64,000 nt of DNA from DALYLB01 sp033763135 (lineage in GTDB: Bacteria > Acidobacteriota > Blastocatellia > RBC074), in NCBI GenBank assembly GCA_033763135.1, contig JANRKY010000370.1:1-64000 (forward strand), read 5' to 3'. The notes beneath the pieces were generated by a model that saw nothing but the letters and a program-made list of their open reading frames with translations, was not told where the DNA came from and did not search any database. The position numbers and the translations under genes are program-made. Positions 18,972-28,191 of the stretch are shown piece after piece (the first letter of the stretch is position 1; each line of letters starts with the position of its first letter).

Positions 18972-19841
18972 TCAGACGATGTCCGCAAAGGCCTTCTCCG
19001 TCTGCCGAAAATGACGGAACGCCACAAGCAGGACGATCCCGGTCATCCCGGCCGAAACTCCCAGAGAGCCCCAGTCGAACCGCGCGCCGTTTACCCCGCC
19101 GAGCAGCGCGACCCGCCACGCCTCGATGAACCCTGTCATCGGATTCAACTGCAGAAGCCGCCGATAGATCCCCGTCATCATGCTCGCCGGATAGATGATC
19201 GGCGTCGCGAACATCCAGAACGTCACCAGAAACGGAATCACATATCGTATGTCCCGATACTGTACGTTCAGCGACGCGAGCAGCATTCCCACTCCCATCG
19301 CCAGCAGCGACGTCAGCAGCGCCAGCACGGGCACGAGCAGCATGCCGACCGTCGGCGGCGCCCCGTATCCGATCAACAGCGCCGCCATCACCAGAAACGC
19401 GACCGCGAAATCGACCAGCCCCGCCAGCACCGCCGCCCCCGGAATGATGATTCGCGGAAAATAGACCTTGGTGATCAAATTCGCGTTCGCCACCAGACTG
19501 TTGCCCGCCGTCCCGATCGTGTTCGAAAAGAACGTCCACGGCAGCAACCCCGCAAACGCAAAGAGCGGATACGGAATCCCGTCCGACGGCATGTTCGCCA
19601 TCCGCCCGAAGATCGCCGTGAAGAGCAGCATGTTGAACAACGGCTGCAGTATCGCCCACCCCGCGCCGAGCGCCGTCTGCTTGTACCGAATCTTGACGTC
19701 CCGCCACGTCAGAAAATAGAAGAGCTCCCGATACCGCCACAGATCCCGCGGATCGAGCGCCGACAGCCCATGCTCCGCCTCGATCACCAGATGCGGAATG
19801 GCCGGCGCCCCCGTCTCTTCCCCGCTTTGCATCTTTCTCAT
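18972..19841 (-). CDS. ABC-2 type polysaccharide exporter permease (Wzm-like)
   Basis: A 289-residue permease with six hydrophobic segments, beginning after the amphipathic YRELFYFLTWRDVKIRYKQT stretch that is characteristic of Wzm/TagG proteins. It forms the membrane channel for the Wzt-like ATPase encoded just downstream. The start MRKMQ at 19841 is chosen because the longer frame runs into the neighbouring receptor gene; MQSG at 19832 is possible. A strong terminator lies between it and the receptor gene upstream, so transcription must restart, or leak through, before this gene. Confidence 0.9.
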   Translation of the reverse strand: MRKMQSGEETGAPAIPHLVIEAEHGLSALDPRDLWRYRELFYFLTWRDVKIRYKQTALGAGWAILQPLFNMLLFTAIFGRMANMPSDGIPYPLFAFAGLLPWTFFSNTIGTAGNSLVANANLITKVYFPRIIIPGAAVLAGLVDFAVAFLVMAALLIGYGAPPTVGMLLVPVLALLTSLLAMGVGMLLASLNVQYRDIRYVIPFLVTFWMFATPIIYPASMMTGIYRRLLQLNPMTGFIEAWRVALLGGVNGARFDWGSLGVSAGMTGIVLLVAFRHFRQTEKAFADIV

Positions 19842-19856
19842 CCCGCCGCTCGCCGC

Positions 19857-19895
19857 AAAAAAATGCGTGGCGCAAGCCAATGGCCGCGCCACGCA
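19857..19895 (-). terminator. Rho-independent terminator of the TonB-dependent receptor gene
   Basis: On the minus strand a 10-bp perfect stem (TGCGTGGCGC, 19886-19895 paired with 19864-19873) is followed by seven uridines (19857-19863). It lies 36 nt after the receptor stop codon and 16 nt before the permease start. Confidence 0.85.
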
Positions 19896-19930
19896 CTCGT
19901 TGTCGAACCGAATCTCGATCCGAAGTCGAA

Positions 19931-22900
19931 TTAGAAATTGAACCGCGCCACGATCTGCACCAGCCGCCCGCCCGGATCCTGCGTGTTCGACGCGTCCGTA
20001 TAGGCCGTCGTCACCTGCATGAACTGCAGATTCGACGGCGTCGTGTTGGCGGCCGCCGTCGGCGTGAAGAAGTTGACGTTGTTGAACGCGTTCAGGAACT
20101 CGGCGCGCACCTCGAAGTTCGTGCGCTCCGTGATCCGGACCTGCTTCTTCACGCTCAGGTCGAAGCGAACGAACCCCGGCCCCGTGACAAAGACATTCTG
20201 CGGCGCGCATTGTCCGCTGTAGACCTGCAGACAGCCCGCCCCGTTCGCCGGCGCCAGGTAACGGCCCGTGGGCGCGCCCAGCGTGCCATAGCCCGTCGCC
20301 GAGGTCGCGCTGGCGTTGAAGGCCCGAATCGTGTTGTCGATGATGTCCTGCGGCAGCATATAGGCGACCTTCGCCGCATCGTCAAACCGCAGCTTGAAGG
20401 CTTCCTGCAGATCCTTCCGCGTCATGCCCACCAGATTGACGTTGCCGAAATTATAGTACTGGCCGCTCTGCAGCCGGCCGGAGCCGTAAAACTCCCACCC
20501 GCCGACCATGCGATCCAGCACGCCGCCCGCCTTCCCGAAAAACGCCTTGCCGCGCCCGAACGGAAGATCATATCCCCAGTTGAATTTGACGGCATGCCGC
20601 AGGGTGACGCCATCGAGCGCGTTGACGCGCGGCGCCCGGAACGAGACGCGCGACGAACTGAACGCCTTGGCGAACTGATAATTGAACGTCATCTGCAGCC
20701 CCCGCGACATGCGGCGGCGCAGTTCAAGCTGCAGGGCATCATAGCGCGTGTACCCGCCATTGCCCGTGAAGTTCGCCCCGCCGCGCAGCCCCGGATTGGT
20801 CAGCATGAAATTGGCCGGCAGCCCGGCGTTCAGCGCATTGTTGCGAAATGTGGCCTGCGCGTCCAGATTCGCGGCATACGTCAACGGCAACGGATTGTTC
20901 CGCGCCAGCGTGTTCACGAACGTGTTGCTCGCGAAATTGGCCGAGCTGTAATTGGCGGCCACGCCCGCCTGCGATGCGGATCGCCCCGCCAGATAGGCCA
21001 GCGTGATCGGCAGCGGCGACGTCCCCGTCCCCGGCCCCATATACCGGAAATGCGATCCGCGGCCCGCCGCGATGTTGGCCGCCAGATTGGCCTGCGCCAG
21101 CTTGAACTCCTCCAGCAACCCGTTCTCGACGATGTTGTTCTCGACCGAGTTGAGATTGTACGCCGTCCAGCCCCGCAGATTCCGCGTGCCGACATACCGC
21201 GCCTCGACCACCATGTCGCGATTGATCTCCCGCTGCACGCCGAACGTCCACGATTGCGAATACGGCACCTTGATGTTCGGATCGTACACGTTGACCGAGT
21301 TCGTCACCGCCACGAAGGGCGCGGAGACCAGGGGATAGGTCGGCGTGGTCTGAAATGCGGGCGGCCCCAGTCGGCTGGTCTCGCGCAGCAACAACGGTAG
21401 CCCGCCGAGATTCCCGCCCACCAGATTTCCCTGCGATTGATCGCGGTTCGTGGTGATGACCACCCCCGGATTGGACGATTGCAGCCCGCGGAAATCGCCG
21501 ATCCCCTGCCGATTGTAGGCAATCGAATACCCGCCGCGAACGATCGTCTGCCCCTCGCCCGCCAGCCGCTTCAACCAGCCGTCCTTGCCGCCCACCCGCC
21601 AGGCGAAGCCCAGACTCGGCGCGAAATTCTTGTAGTCCGTATTGTAGGCCGGCGTGCCGTCCGCCATCTGAATGAACTGCGTCGGCCGGCCGGTCACCGT
21701 GCCCGGCTTGAACAGATTGCCCGGCCCCGAAACGCCCCAGATGTCAGCGAGCGTCGCCGTCGTGTAGCTGCTGTTGTCGACCGTGAACGGACGCTGCACC
21801 TCCCAGCGAATCCCCGCATTGAAGGTCAGATTCTGCCGCACGCGCCAACTATCCTGCGCGAAGATGCCGAACTCCTTCTGATGCGCCCGCTCGAAGGCGT
21901 TGCCCAGATAGACATACTTGCCGTCCTGCTCGACCAGCCGCGCGTTGGCGTTGATCGCCGTCACGCGCCCCGTCAGCATCGCGTACAGATTCTGCGCGCG
22001 CGTCAGATCCGCCGCCGCCGCGCCGGGAAAGTTGGTCGTGTTGAACATCGCGATCGCCGGATCGTTCGTGTCCACCCCGAAGTTGATTGTCGGCACCAGC
22101 GTCTGCGCGTTGTAGGTGAGCTGCGTATCGACCAGCTTGCCCCCGAACACGAAGCTGTGCGCCCCCTTCGCCCACGTCACCGTATCGCTGAAATCGCGGA
22201 AAAGCGGATTGCGGCGGCTCGGCGCCGTCACGACGTGGGCGTTGGTCAGGCCGAACGCGCCGTTGATGTTCAGCGCGAAGCCCTTCTGGTTGGCGACCGT
22301 TTCGTTGAAACTGGCGGCCGTGGCCGACGGATTGAACCGCGAAGGCCCTCCCGACAGGCCCGTGCGGGCCTCGTTCACCAGCGCCGGCGTGATCGTTGAG
22401 CGAAACGCCAGCGATCCCGTATACCGGTCCGCCGGCTGGCTGCCCTGATTCGGAAATCCTGGAAAAGCCGGCTCGACGCCGTTCAGAAAGTCCGGCCCGC
22501 CCCGTCCCAGCTGATATGTCCAGCTCAATTCAATCCGATGCTTGTCCGTGGCGTTCACGTCGAAGCGCACCGTCGGACGCTTCGTCAATCCGCTGCCGGA
22601 AGGGTTATAGGTGAAGCGCTGCTGGTTGGGGTCGGTCAGACTGGTGATGCCGCTGCCGCCCGTCGCGCTGCGAATATCGGCGAAGAGTTTGGCCATCGTC
22701 GGATCGATCGTCGCCGTCTGGTTGTTGCGCGCGGCGATATCGAACAGGTTGATGGAACGCGCGTTCGCTCCCGTGCCATAACGGAAAATGCCCTGCTGCG
22801 CCTCGGGCGACAAGATCGTTCGCTGCCGTACGACCTGCGTCGGCTGGCGAAACTCCTCATAGTTCACGAAAAAGAAGGCCTTGTTCTTGCCGTTGAACAA

Positions 22901-23869
22901 CCAGGGAATGCGAACGGGACCGCCCAGCCGCCCCCCGAACTGATTGAAGAGATTGGCCGCGCGCCGCGCATTGCACTTTTTCGGATCGTACTGCGCGCGC
23001 ACGCCATCGCAGGGCTGCGCCAGTTCGATGTTATAGGGCGTCGCGTCGCGGTTGGTGAACCAATAGGCCGAATTGAGCGCCGTGTTGCGATGATATTCGT
23101 ACAGGCTGCCGTGAAACTCATTGCCGCCCTGCCGCGTGATGAACTTGACCTGCACCGCGCCCATCGCGCCGCCCGAGGCTTCCGGCGTCGCGGTCGAGAC
23201 CGAGACCTCCTCGATGGAATCGAGCGACGGCGCAACCCGCACAAACAGGCCATCCCCCGTCTTGTTGAAATTGTCCTGCACGTTGATGCCGTCCAGCGTG
23301 ATGTCGATCGCCGATTCCGGCAGGCCGTTGATCGTCGAATTCCGGTTGTCCCGCGGCGTGTTCACCCCGGCCATCTGCGTGACGAAATTGACCGGATTCC
23401 GCGACACCAGCGGCAGGTTCAGCACCTGATTCGACTGCACCGTCGTGCTGACGTTGGCCGTCTGGGACTGCACCATCTCGATGCCGCCCTGCACCACCAC
23501 GCTCTCCGAAGTCGCCCCGATTTCGAGCGTCACATTCGCCGTCGCGGGAATGCCCGCATCGATCTTGATCCCATCCACCGTCACCGACTTGAACCCGCTC
23601 GCCGTCACCGTGACGGTATACACGCCGACGCCCAGCGAGGGAACCACGTACGCCCCCTGCCCTGTCGTCACCGATTGGGACTCCGCGCCGGTCGCCTTGT
23701 TCTTCACCACGACCGAAGCGCCGCTTACAACCGCGCCATTCGGGTCCGTCACAATGCCCGTGAGATTGGCGGTCACCTGCCCGAAGACGGTGAGCGCCGA
23801 CAACGCAAGGCTCAGGATGAGCGCACAAGCGCCTGCCGCATTTCGTTTCCCTGCCGCATTTCGTTTCAT
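19931..23869 (-). CDS. Oar-like TonB-dependent outer-membrane receptor
   Basis: A 1,312-residue outer-membrane protein. A signal peptide (ALILSLALSALTVFG) is followed by a carboxypeptidase-regulatory-like beta-sandwich (about 30-115), a TonB plug region (about 130-250) and a long beta-barrel ending in phenylalanine (VARFNF), as outer-membrane proteins do. This architecture is characteristic of large receptor families in Acidobacteria and Bacteroidetes, used for uptake of glycans or other bulky substrates. The signal peptide contains a 7-residue duplication (KRNAAG twice) caused by a 21-nt tandem repeat. A GGAGG ribosome-binding site lies about 10 nt upstream. It is framed by its own terminator and a 490-nt upstream gap, so it is probably a separate transcription unit within the polysaccharide locus. 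Confidence 0.92.
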   Translation of the reverse strand: MKRNAAGKRNAAGACALILSLALSALTVFGQVTANLTGIVTDPNGAVVSGASVVVKNKATGAESQSVTTGQGAYVVPSLGVGVYTVTVTASGFKSVTVDGIKIDAGIPATANVTLEIGATSESVVVQGGIEMVQSQTANVSTTVQSNQVLNLPLVSRNPVNFVTQMAGVNTPRDNRNSTINGLPESAIDITLDGINVQDNFNKTGDGLFVRVAPSLDSIEEVSVSTATPEASGGAMGAVQVKFITRQGGNEFHGSLYEYHRNTALNSAYWFTNRDATPYNIELAQPCDGVRAQYDPKKCNARRAANLFNQFGGRLGGPVRIPWLFNGKNKAFFFVNYEEFRQPTQVVRQRTILSPEAQQGIFRYGTGANARSINLFDIAARNNQTATIDPTMAKLFADIRSATGGSGITSLTDPNQQRFTYNPSGSGLTKRPTVRFDVNATDKHRIELSWTYQLGRGGPDFLNGVEPAFPGFPNQGSQPADRYTGSLAFRSTITPALVNEARTGLSGGPSRFNPSATAASFNETVANQKGFALNINGAFGLTNAHVVTAPSRRNPLFRDFSDTVTWAKGAHSFVFGGKLVDTQLTYNAQTLVPTINFGVDTNDPAIAMFNTTNFPGAAAADLTRAQNLYAMLTGRVTAINANARLVEQDGKYVYLGNAFERAHQKEFGIFAQDSWRVRQNLTFNAGIRWEVQRPFTVDNSSYTTATLADIWGVSGPGNLFKPGTVTGRPTQFIQMADGTPAYNTDYKNFAPSLGFAWRVGGKDGWLKRLAGEGQTIVRGGYSIAYNRQGIGDFRGLQSSNPGVVITTNRDQSQGNLVGGNLGGLPLLLRETSRLGPPAFQTTPTYPLVSAPFVAVTNSVNVYDPNIKVPYSQSWTFGVQREINRDMVVEARYVGTRNLRGWTAYNLNSVENNIVENGLLEEFKLAQANLAANIAAGRGSHFRYMGPGTGTSPLPITLAYLAGRSASQAGVAANYSSANFASNTFVNTLARNNPLPLTYAANLDAQATFRNNALNAGLPANFMLTNPGLRGGANFTGNGGYTRYDALQLELRRRMSRGLQMTFNYQFAKAFSSSRVSFRAPRVNALDGVTLRHAVKFNWGYDLPFGRGKAFFGKAGGVLDRMVGGWEFYGSGRLQSGQYYNFGNVNLVGMTRKDLQEAFKLRFDDAAKVAYMLPQDIIDNTIRAFNASATSATGYGTLGAPTGRYLAPANGAGCLQVYSGQCAPQNVFVTGPGFVRFDLSVKKQVRITERTNFEVRAEFLNAFNNVNFFTPTAAANTTPSNLQFMQVTTAYTDASNTQDPGGRLVQIVARFNF

Positions 23870-24327
23870 GGATGAACGACCTCCAACATTGGGGTTATTG
23901 GGAAAGCCAATTTCGTCTGGGGAATCGGCTATTGCTCAATGACAAATGAAAGCGCTTAGTTGACCTGGCGAGGGCCTGCCCTTCGCCGGCGGATCGGTAT
24001 TCTGATCTGCGAATTCTCTGCGTATTGTGCGTATTGATGGATGGAGTCGTACTGTTGCGTATCTATGACCGACAAGATGAATAATATCCGGACTGGCGGG
24101 GGATCGCAATGAATTCCCGGCGTTCCGCAGACCGGGCGAACCTCCGGCGCAGCGGCGCTCTCCGCAACTTACCGTATAGGAAACCTCGTGCCGAGGCAGC
24201 AATCGATGCCGCAACCGCGCACAAATCCCCCTGCCGATTCGCGCAAGCGCCCCATCGGGCGGGAATCAGGCGTGAGCGGGCTGCGGATTGCGTGGGTGCG
24301 ATGTTGAAATGTCGGGCAAACGCCGCT
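23870..24327. other. 458-nt intergenic region, probable receptor promoter/leader
   Basis: No convincing open frame, RNA gene or tandem repeat was seen. It separates the tyrosine-kinase gene's terminator from the TonB-dependent receptor, both on the minus strand. The AT-richer stretch around 24000-24110 is the likeliest place for the receptor promoter, but no sigma-70 pair is good enough to call. Confidence 0.4.
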
Positions 24328-24361
24328 GCGTCGGCGGGGCGGCTTGCGCCCCCGCCGACGC
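24328..24361 (-). terminator. Hairpin after the Wzc-like kinase gene
   Basis: A 12-bp GC-only stem (GCGTCGGCGGGG paired with its complement) with a loop of about 9 nt starts 1-2 nt after the stop codon of the kinase gene. The following bases on the minus strand hold only a weak GTTTG tract. It is either a poor intrinsic terminator or an mRNA-stabilising hairpin. Confidence 0.6.
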
Positions 24362-24362
24362 G

Positions 24363-26702
24363 CTATTCGGCCTCTTTCGCTTTCTTCTCGTCGCCGTCGC
24401 CGTTCCCGTAATAGTACCGGCTGTAATAGGTCGAATAGTAATAATAGTCGTGGGGCTGCAGTTTGATCTGATTGATCACGACGCCGAGGATCTTGGCGCC
24501 GACCGATTGCAGGTGCGCCTTGGTGCGCTGCGCCATTTCGCGCGGCGTCAGGCCCGCCTTGACGACGATGATCACGCCCTCGACGAGCGCCGAGAGAATC
24601 AGGCTGTCCGCGAAGGACGAGACCGGGGGCGAATCGATCACCACATAATCGAAGTTCGCCGAGAGCGTCTCGATCACCTGTTTCATCTTGGCCGACCCGA
24701 GAAGCTCCGCCGGGTTGGGCGGCAGCGGGCCGACCGGCAGCACATACAGATTGGGCATCGCCACCTGGATCATCGTCGCCAGATCGCCTTCGCCCGCCAG
24801 AAAGTTGCTCAGCCCGACATTGTTCTTCAACCCGAAGACCTTGTGCACGCGCGGACGCCGCAGGTCCGCATCGACGATCAGAACCGCCGAGCCCGTCTGC
24901 GCCAGCGAGATCGCCGTGTTGACGCTGGTCGTGGTCTTGCCTTCCGCGGGCTGGCTGCTCGTAAAGAGCAGCGTTCGCGGCGCGTGCCCCGCCGACGAGA
25001 GCATGAGCGCTGTCCGCAATTGTCGATAGCTCTCGGCAATCGAGGAGTTCGCCTCGACCTGCGTCAGAATCACCGACCCGTTGGACGCCCCGCCGCTCAT
25101 TCCCGTAGGCGCCAGCTCCGTCGAGCCCCCCGCGCCCTTGCTCAGCAGCCGCTTCGCCTTCCCTTCGCCTTCGAGCGTCGGAATCACGCCCAGCGCCGGC
25201 AGCCGCAGATAACGGTCGATATCCTCGACCGACTCGATCTTGTTGTTGATGTAATCGAGGAAGAGCACCAGCCCGATCCCGCCCATCAGCGAGAGCAGCG
25301 CGCTCAACAGAATGTTCTGCACCCGCTTCGGCGCGACCGGCACGACAGGACGCGGCGAATACTCCGTGATCGTCACGTTGCTCTTGAGCAGCCCCGCTTC
25401 CGACACCTCGACGCCCTTCTGGCTCTGCAGCAGGCTGTCGAACATCTGCCGGTACGAATCGACCTCGGCCTGCAGCAGCTTCGCGCTGATCGAGCCCTCG
25501 TTCTGCTGCATCGTCTCCGCCCGCTGCTGCGCGAACGCCTGACGCAGCGCCCCCTCGCGCTGAATCGCCGTCTTGTACTGATTTTCGAGCGTGGTCAGGA
25601 TCCGCTGATGCGCCACCCGCAGCTCGCCCTCCAGCCGCTGCAACTGCTGATTGACCTGCTTGACCTCCGGCCACTCGGGCGTGAACTCCACCAGCAGCCG
25701 CTCGCGAAGCTGGTTCAACTCCGTGATCTTCTTGTTCAGCTCCTGCACGATCTGATCCCGCTGGATCTCGGGGACCGTCGCGATGTCCGGCACGGCTTTG
25801 GTCAGGTCGTATGCGAGCTGCGCGTTCTTCCTCTCGTTCTCCGCCAACAGCAACTGATGGTTCAGCTCCGCCAGACGCGTCGTGACCGTGCTCTCCTTCT
25901 GTCCGAAATCGATGATCTGATTCTGTCGCAGATAATTCTGCAGCGCCTCTTCCGAATCACGCAGCTTCCGCTTGTATTTGGCAACGCTTCCTTCAAGGTA
26001 TTTGCCGGCCTCCTTGTTGGCGCTCAGGCGTTCATCGAGCATGTTCTCCTTGAACGCTTCCGCCCAGGCATCGGCGATCTTCCGGGCCAGATCCTTGTTC
26101 GGGTGCTGATAATGGATCTCGACGAGGCGGGTCTCGCGCACCGGCAGCACGGTCACATTCCCGAGCAGCGTGTCGATAAACTCGCGCAGGTTCTCGATCT
26201 CGGCCTGCTCGTCGGTCTCGCCCTCGGTCACCTGCAGGCTCTCCTGCTGCACGTTGATCGGCCGCGCCCTGCCCGGCAAAAACTCGCTATTGTGCTCCAG
26301 ATCGAGCGTATTCACGACCAGATAGGCGACGCGCGGGCTCTGCAGGATTTTGAGCTGCGTGTTGATGTACGAGCTGTCATCGCCCGTCCCCATGCTGATC
26401 TGGACATCCTTGAGATTGACGACGCGATCCTCGCGGTCGATCCGGATCTTTGTGACGCCCTCGTAGACCGAGGGCAGGCGCAGGTTGTAGATCGTCGCCA
26501 GCGTCGTCGCGACAACCATGACGCTCAGCGGAATCCAGAGCCGGCGGCGAATGATCCGCCAGTAATCGCGCAGATGCGTCTCTTCGCGATCGACCGCCAG
26601 TCCGCGGCCATAGACGTAATCGCGCTTCAAATCGAGCATGGTGGCCGTCTCTTCGACGGTCATCATCTTGTTCTTCGCTTCTTCCTGTATTTGAGCTTGC
26701 AT
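24363..26702 (-). CDS. Wzc-like polysaccharide co-polymerase and tyrosine autokinase
   Basis: A 779-residue inner-membrane BY-kinase that controls chain length and export in Wza/Wzc systems. Residues about 55-73 form the first membrane helix. A Wzz-type periplasmic domain with long coiled coils follows, then a second helix (ILLSALLSLMGGIGLVLFL). The cytoplasmic kinase domain has Walker A SSQPAEGKTTT at 582-592, Walker A' LIVDAD at 608-613 and Walker B VVIDSPP at 687-693. The C-terminal tyrosine cluster (753-765) has nine tyrosines in 13 residues, the autophosphorylation site. The gene lies 62 nt downstream of the Wza-like gene, the usual partner order. No clear ribosome-binding site precedes the ATG. 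Confidence 0.93.
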   Translation of the reverse strand: MQAQIQEEAKNKMMTVEETATMLDLKRDYVYGRGLAVDREETHLRDYWRIIRRRLWIPLSVMVVATTLATIYNLRLPSVYEGVTKIRIDREDRVVNLKDVQISMGTGDDSSYINTQLKILQSPRVAYLVVNTLDLEHNSEFLPGRARPINVQQESLQVTEGETDEQAEIENLREFIDTLLGNVTVLPVRETRLVEIHYQHPNKDLARKIADAWAEAFKENMLDERLSANKEAGKYLEGSVAKYKRKLRDSEEALQNYLRQNQIIDFGQKESTVTTRLAELNHQLLLAENERKNAQLAYDLTKAVPDIATVPEIQRDQIVQELNKKITELNQLRERLLVEFTPEWPEVKQVNQQLQRLEGELRVAHQRILTTLENQYKTAIQREGALRQAFAQQRAETMQQNEGSISAKLLQAEVDSYRQMFDSLLQSQKGVEVSEAGLLKSNVTITEYSPRPVVPVAPKRVQNILLSALLSLMGGIGLVLFLDYINNKIESVEDIDRYLRLPALGVIPTLEGEGKAKRLLSKGAGGSTELAPTGMSGGASNGSVILTQVEANSSIAESYRQLRTALMLSSAGHAPRTLLFTSSQPAEGKTTTSVNTAISLAQTGSAVLIVDADLRRPRVHKVFGLKNNVGLSNFLAGEGDLATMIQVAMPNLYVLPVGPLPPNPAELLGSAKMKQVIETLSANFDYVVIDSPPVSSFADSLILSALVEGVIIVVKAGLTPREMAQRTKAHLQSVGAKILGVVINQIKLQPHDYYYYSTYYSRYYYGNGDGDEKKAKEAE

Positions 26703-26764
26703 CTTGGGGTACGCTTTTTTCTTCGATCGGACTTCGAATGAATGCCGGATGAATGAGATCCGAT

Positions 26765-27817
26765 CTACGGAATAATGAAGAACGGCAGGGCGCTGAGCAT
26801 ATTGATGCTGACGCCGAGCAGATTCCGCGCCGCGACGCGCACCGTCGATCCGGGAACTTCGACGATATCGTTGACCTGCAGGACGATGTCCTGGATCTTG
26901 CGCCGGTGGATCTCGTCGAGGTTATAGATCTTCTCCGTCTTGGTGTCCTTCCCGGGCTCCTGTCGAATGAGGCGGACACGATTCCGCGCGCCCTCGCCGT
27001 TGATACCGCCCGCGAGCGCGACGGCCTGCGTCAGCGTGATCTTGGTGACCATCGGATAGGCGCCCGGCTTGACGACCGACCCGGTGACGAAGAACTGATC
27101 GGCCTCGGGAATGCTGATGATGTCGCCGGGTTTGACATAGGGGTTGGCGCTGGCCTCGCCGGTCAGAACCTGTTTGAGCTTGATCATCGAGAGCAGCGGA
27201 ATCGGCGAATCGCCCTCCTGGGGCGGCGGCGCAGCGGCCTCGGCCTTCGCCTCCTCATCGGTGGGGCAATAGTCGTGATCCGTGCTGTGAATGATGTTGA
27301 CGGTGGCCCCCGCGTGAATGGTCGGGCCGCCGGCCTGCGTGATCAGCTCCAGCAGACGAACGCGCCGCTGCAGTTGAAACCGCCCGGGCTGCGTGACCGC
27401 GCCGATGACGGCGACCGGCTGGCTGCGGTATTCCTTGATCATTACATCGACCTGCGGATTGCGCAGGTACTTTTTGTACTTCTCGGTGATCAGCTCGGCG
27501 AGCTGGGCCTCGGTCAGGCACGCGGCCTGCATCTCGTCGGTGAACGGCAGGCGAACGCGCCCGAAACTGTCGACGCGCGCCTGACTCGTCATCTCGGGCC
27601 GGCCAAAGACGCGAACATCGATGACATCCCCCGGACCGAGCCGATAGCTCCGGTCGTTCGTCCCGCCCGGAACGCGCATCGCGGTCGCGGCGGCCGGCGC
27701 CTTCGGCTCGGCGACCGGCTCCTGCGCGAAGACCGGCACCGAAGCCAGCAACACGAGAATCATTCCGAATACCGGGCCGGATCCCGGAATGGACAAAAAC
27801 CCGAATCTCCGCAGCAT
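26765..27817 (-). CDS. Wza-like polysaccharide export outer-membrane protein
   Basis: A 350-residue periplasmic/outer-membrane export protein. The signal peptide ends near VPVFAQ (residue about 31). It is followed by the polysaccharide-export domain (YRLGPGDVIDVRVFGRPE, about 57-74 onward) and two SLBB domains (about 140-240 and 250-330), then a short hydrophobic tail. There is no obvious lipobox cysteine at the cleavage site, unlike classical Wza. A strong AGGAGGAG ribosome-binding site lies 6-7 nt before the ATG. It is the promoter-proximal gene of the minus-strand arm and pairs functionally with the downstream Wzc-like kinase. Confidence 0.92.
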   Translation of the reverse strand: MLRRFGFLSIPGSGPVFGMILVLLASVPVFAQEPVAEPKAPAAATAMRVPGGTNDRSYRLGPGDVIDVRVFGRPEMTSQARVDSFGRVRLPFTDEMQAACLTEAQLAELITEKYKKYLRNPQVDVMIKEYRSQPVAVIGAVTQPGRFQLQRRVRLLELITQAGGPTIHAGATVNIIHSTDHDYCPTDEEAKAEAAAPPPQEGDSPIPLLSMIKLKQVLTGEASANPYVKPGDIISIPEADQFFVTGSVVKPGAYPMVTKITLTQAVALAGGINGEGARNRVRLIRQEPGKDTKTEKIYNLDEIHRRKIQDIVLQVNDIVEVPGSTVRVAARNLLGVSINMLSALPFFIIP

Positions 27818-28191
27818 AGAAGCTCCTCCTGCTAATGCCTCTTCATCTTCTTCTCATGAGCCTGATTCGTGACGATCTGTAGGGGAAGGGGATGATAAAA
27901 ACTGATGATGACGTTCGATCAGGCCAGGGTCAAATCCCGTCGCGGAGCGAATCCCCCATGCGGGATCTTCGCCCCCTCCGCGCCGCCCGCCGCCATCGGC
28001 GGCCATCGGCGTCGCAACTTCTTTTCCGACAGTTGATAAGTATCGCCGAACGCCGCAAAAACTGTCAATTGGGGGGCCCCCGGGAACGCCGAGCGCCTGC
28101 TCGGCCCCGGGAGCGCCGAGCGCCTGCTCGGCGTTCCCGGGACACGCCCCGCTTGCCGATCCGGGATGAATTGAGTAGTCTCTGCGCACCT
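27818..28191. other. 374-nt divergent regulatory region of the polysaccharide locus
   Basis: This gap lies between the divergent starts of the Wza-like gene (minus) and the TPR protein gene (plus), so promoters for both arms are expected here. It contains the ribosome-binding site of the Wza-like gene and a GC-rich inverted repeat at 28079-28141. I see no sigma-70 or sigma-54 motif strong enough to place a start site. Confidence 0.45.
28079..28141. repeat. Inverted repeat, GGGAACGCCGAGC class
   Basis: Two tandem copies of a palindromic core (GCCGAGCGCCTGCTCGGC) are bracketed by cccgggaacg and cgttcccggg. It resembles the element at 38894-39070, which has GCCGAGCACCAGCTCGGC cores. Unlike most elements of this type here, it lies in a divergent upstream region and not behind a stop codon. 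Confidence 0.8.

Noticed and set aside
24169..25674. 501-residue minus-strand frame
   Set aside because: It lies out of frame inside the Wzc-like kinase gene and is Ala/Gly/Arg-rich without motifs.
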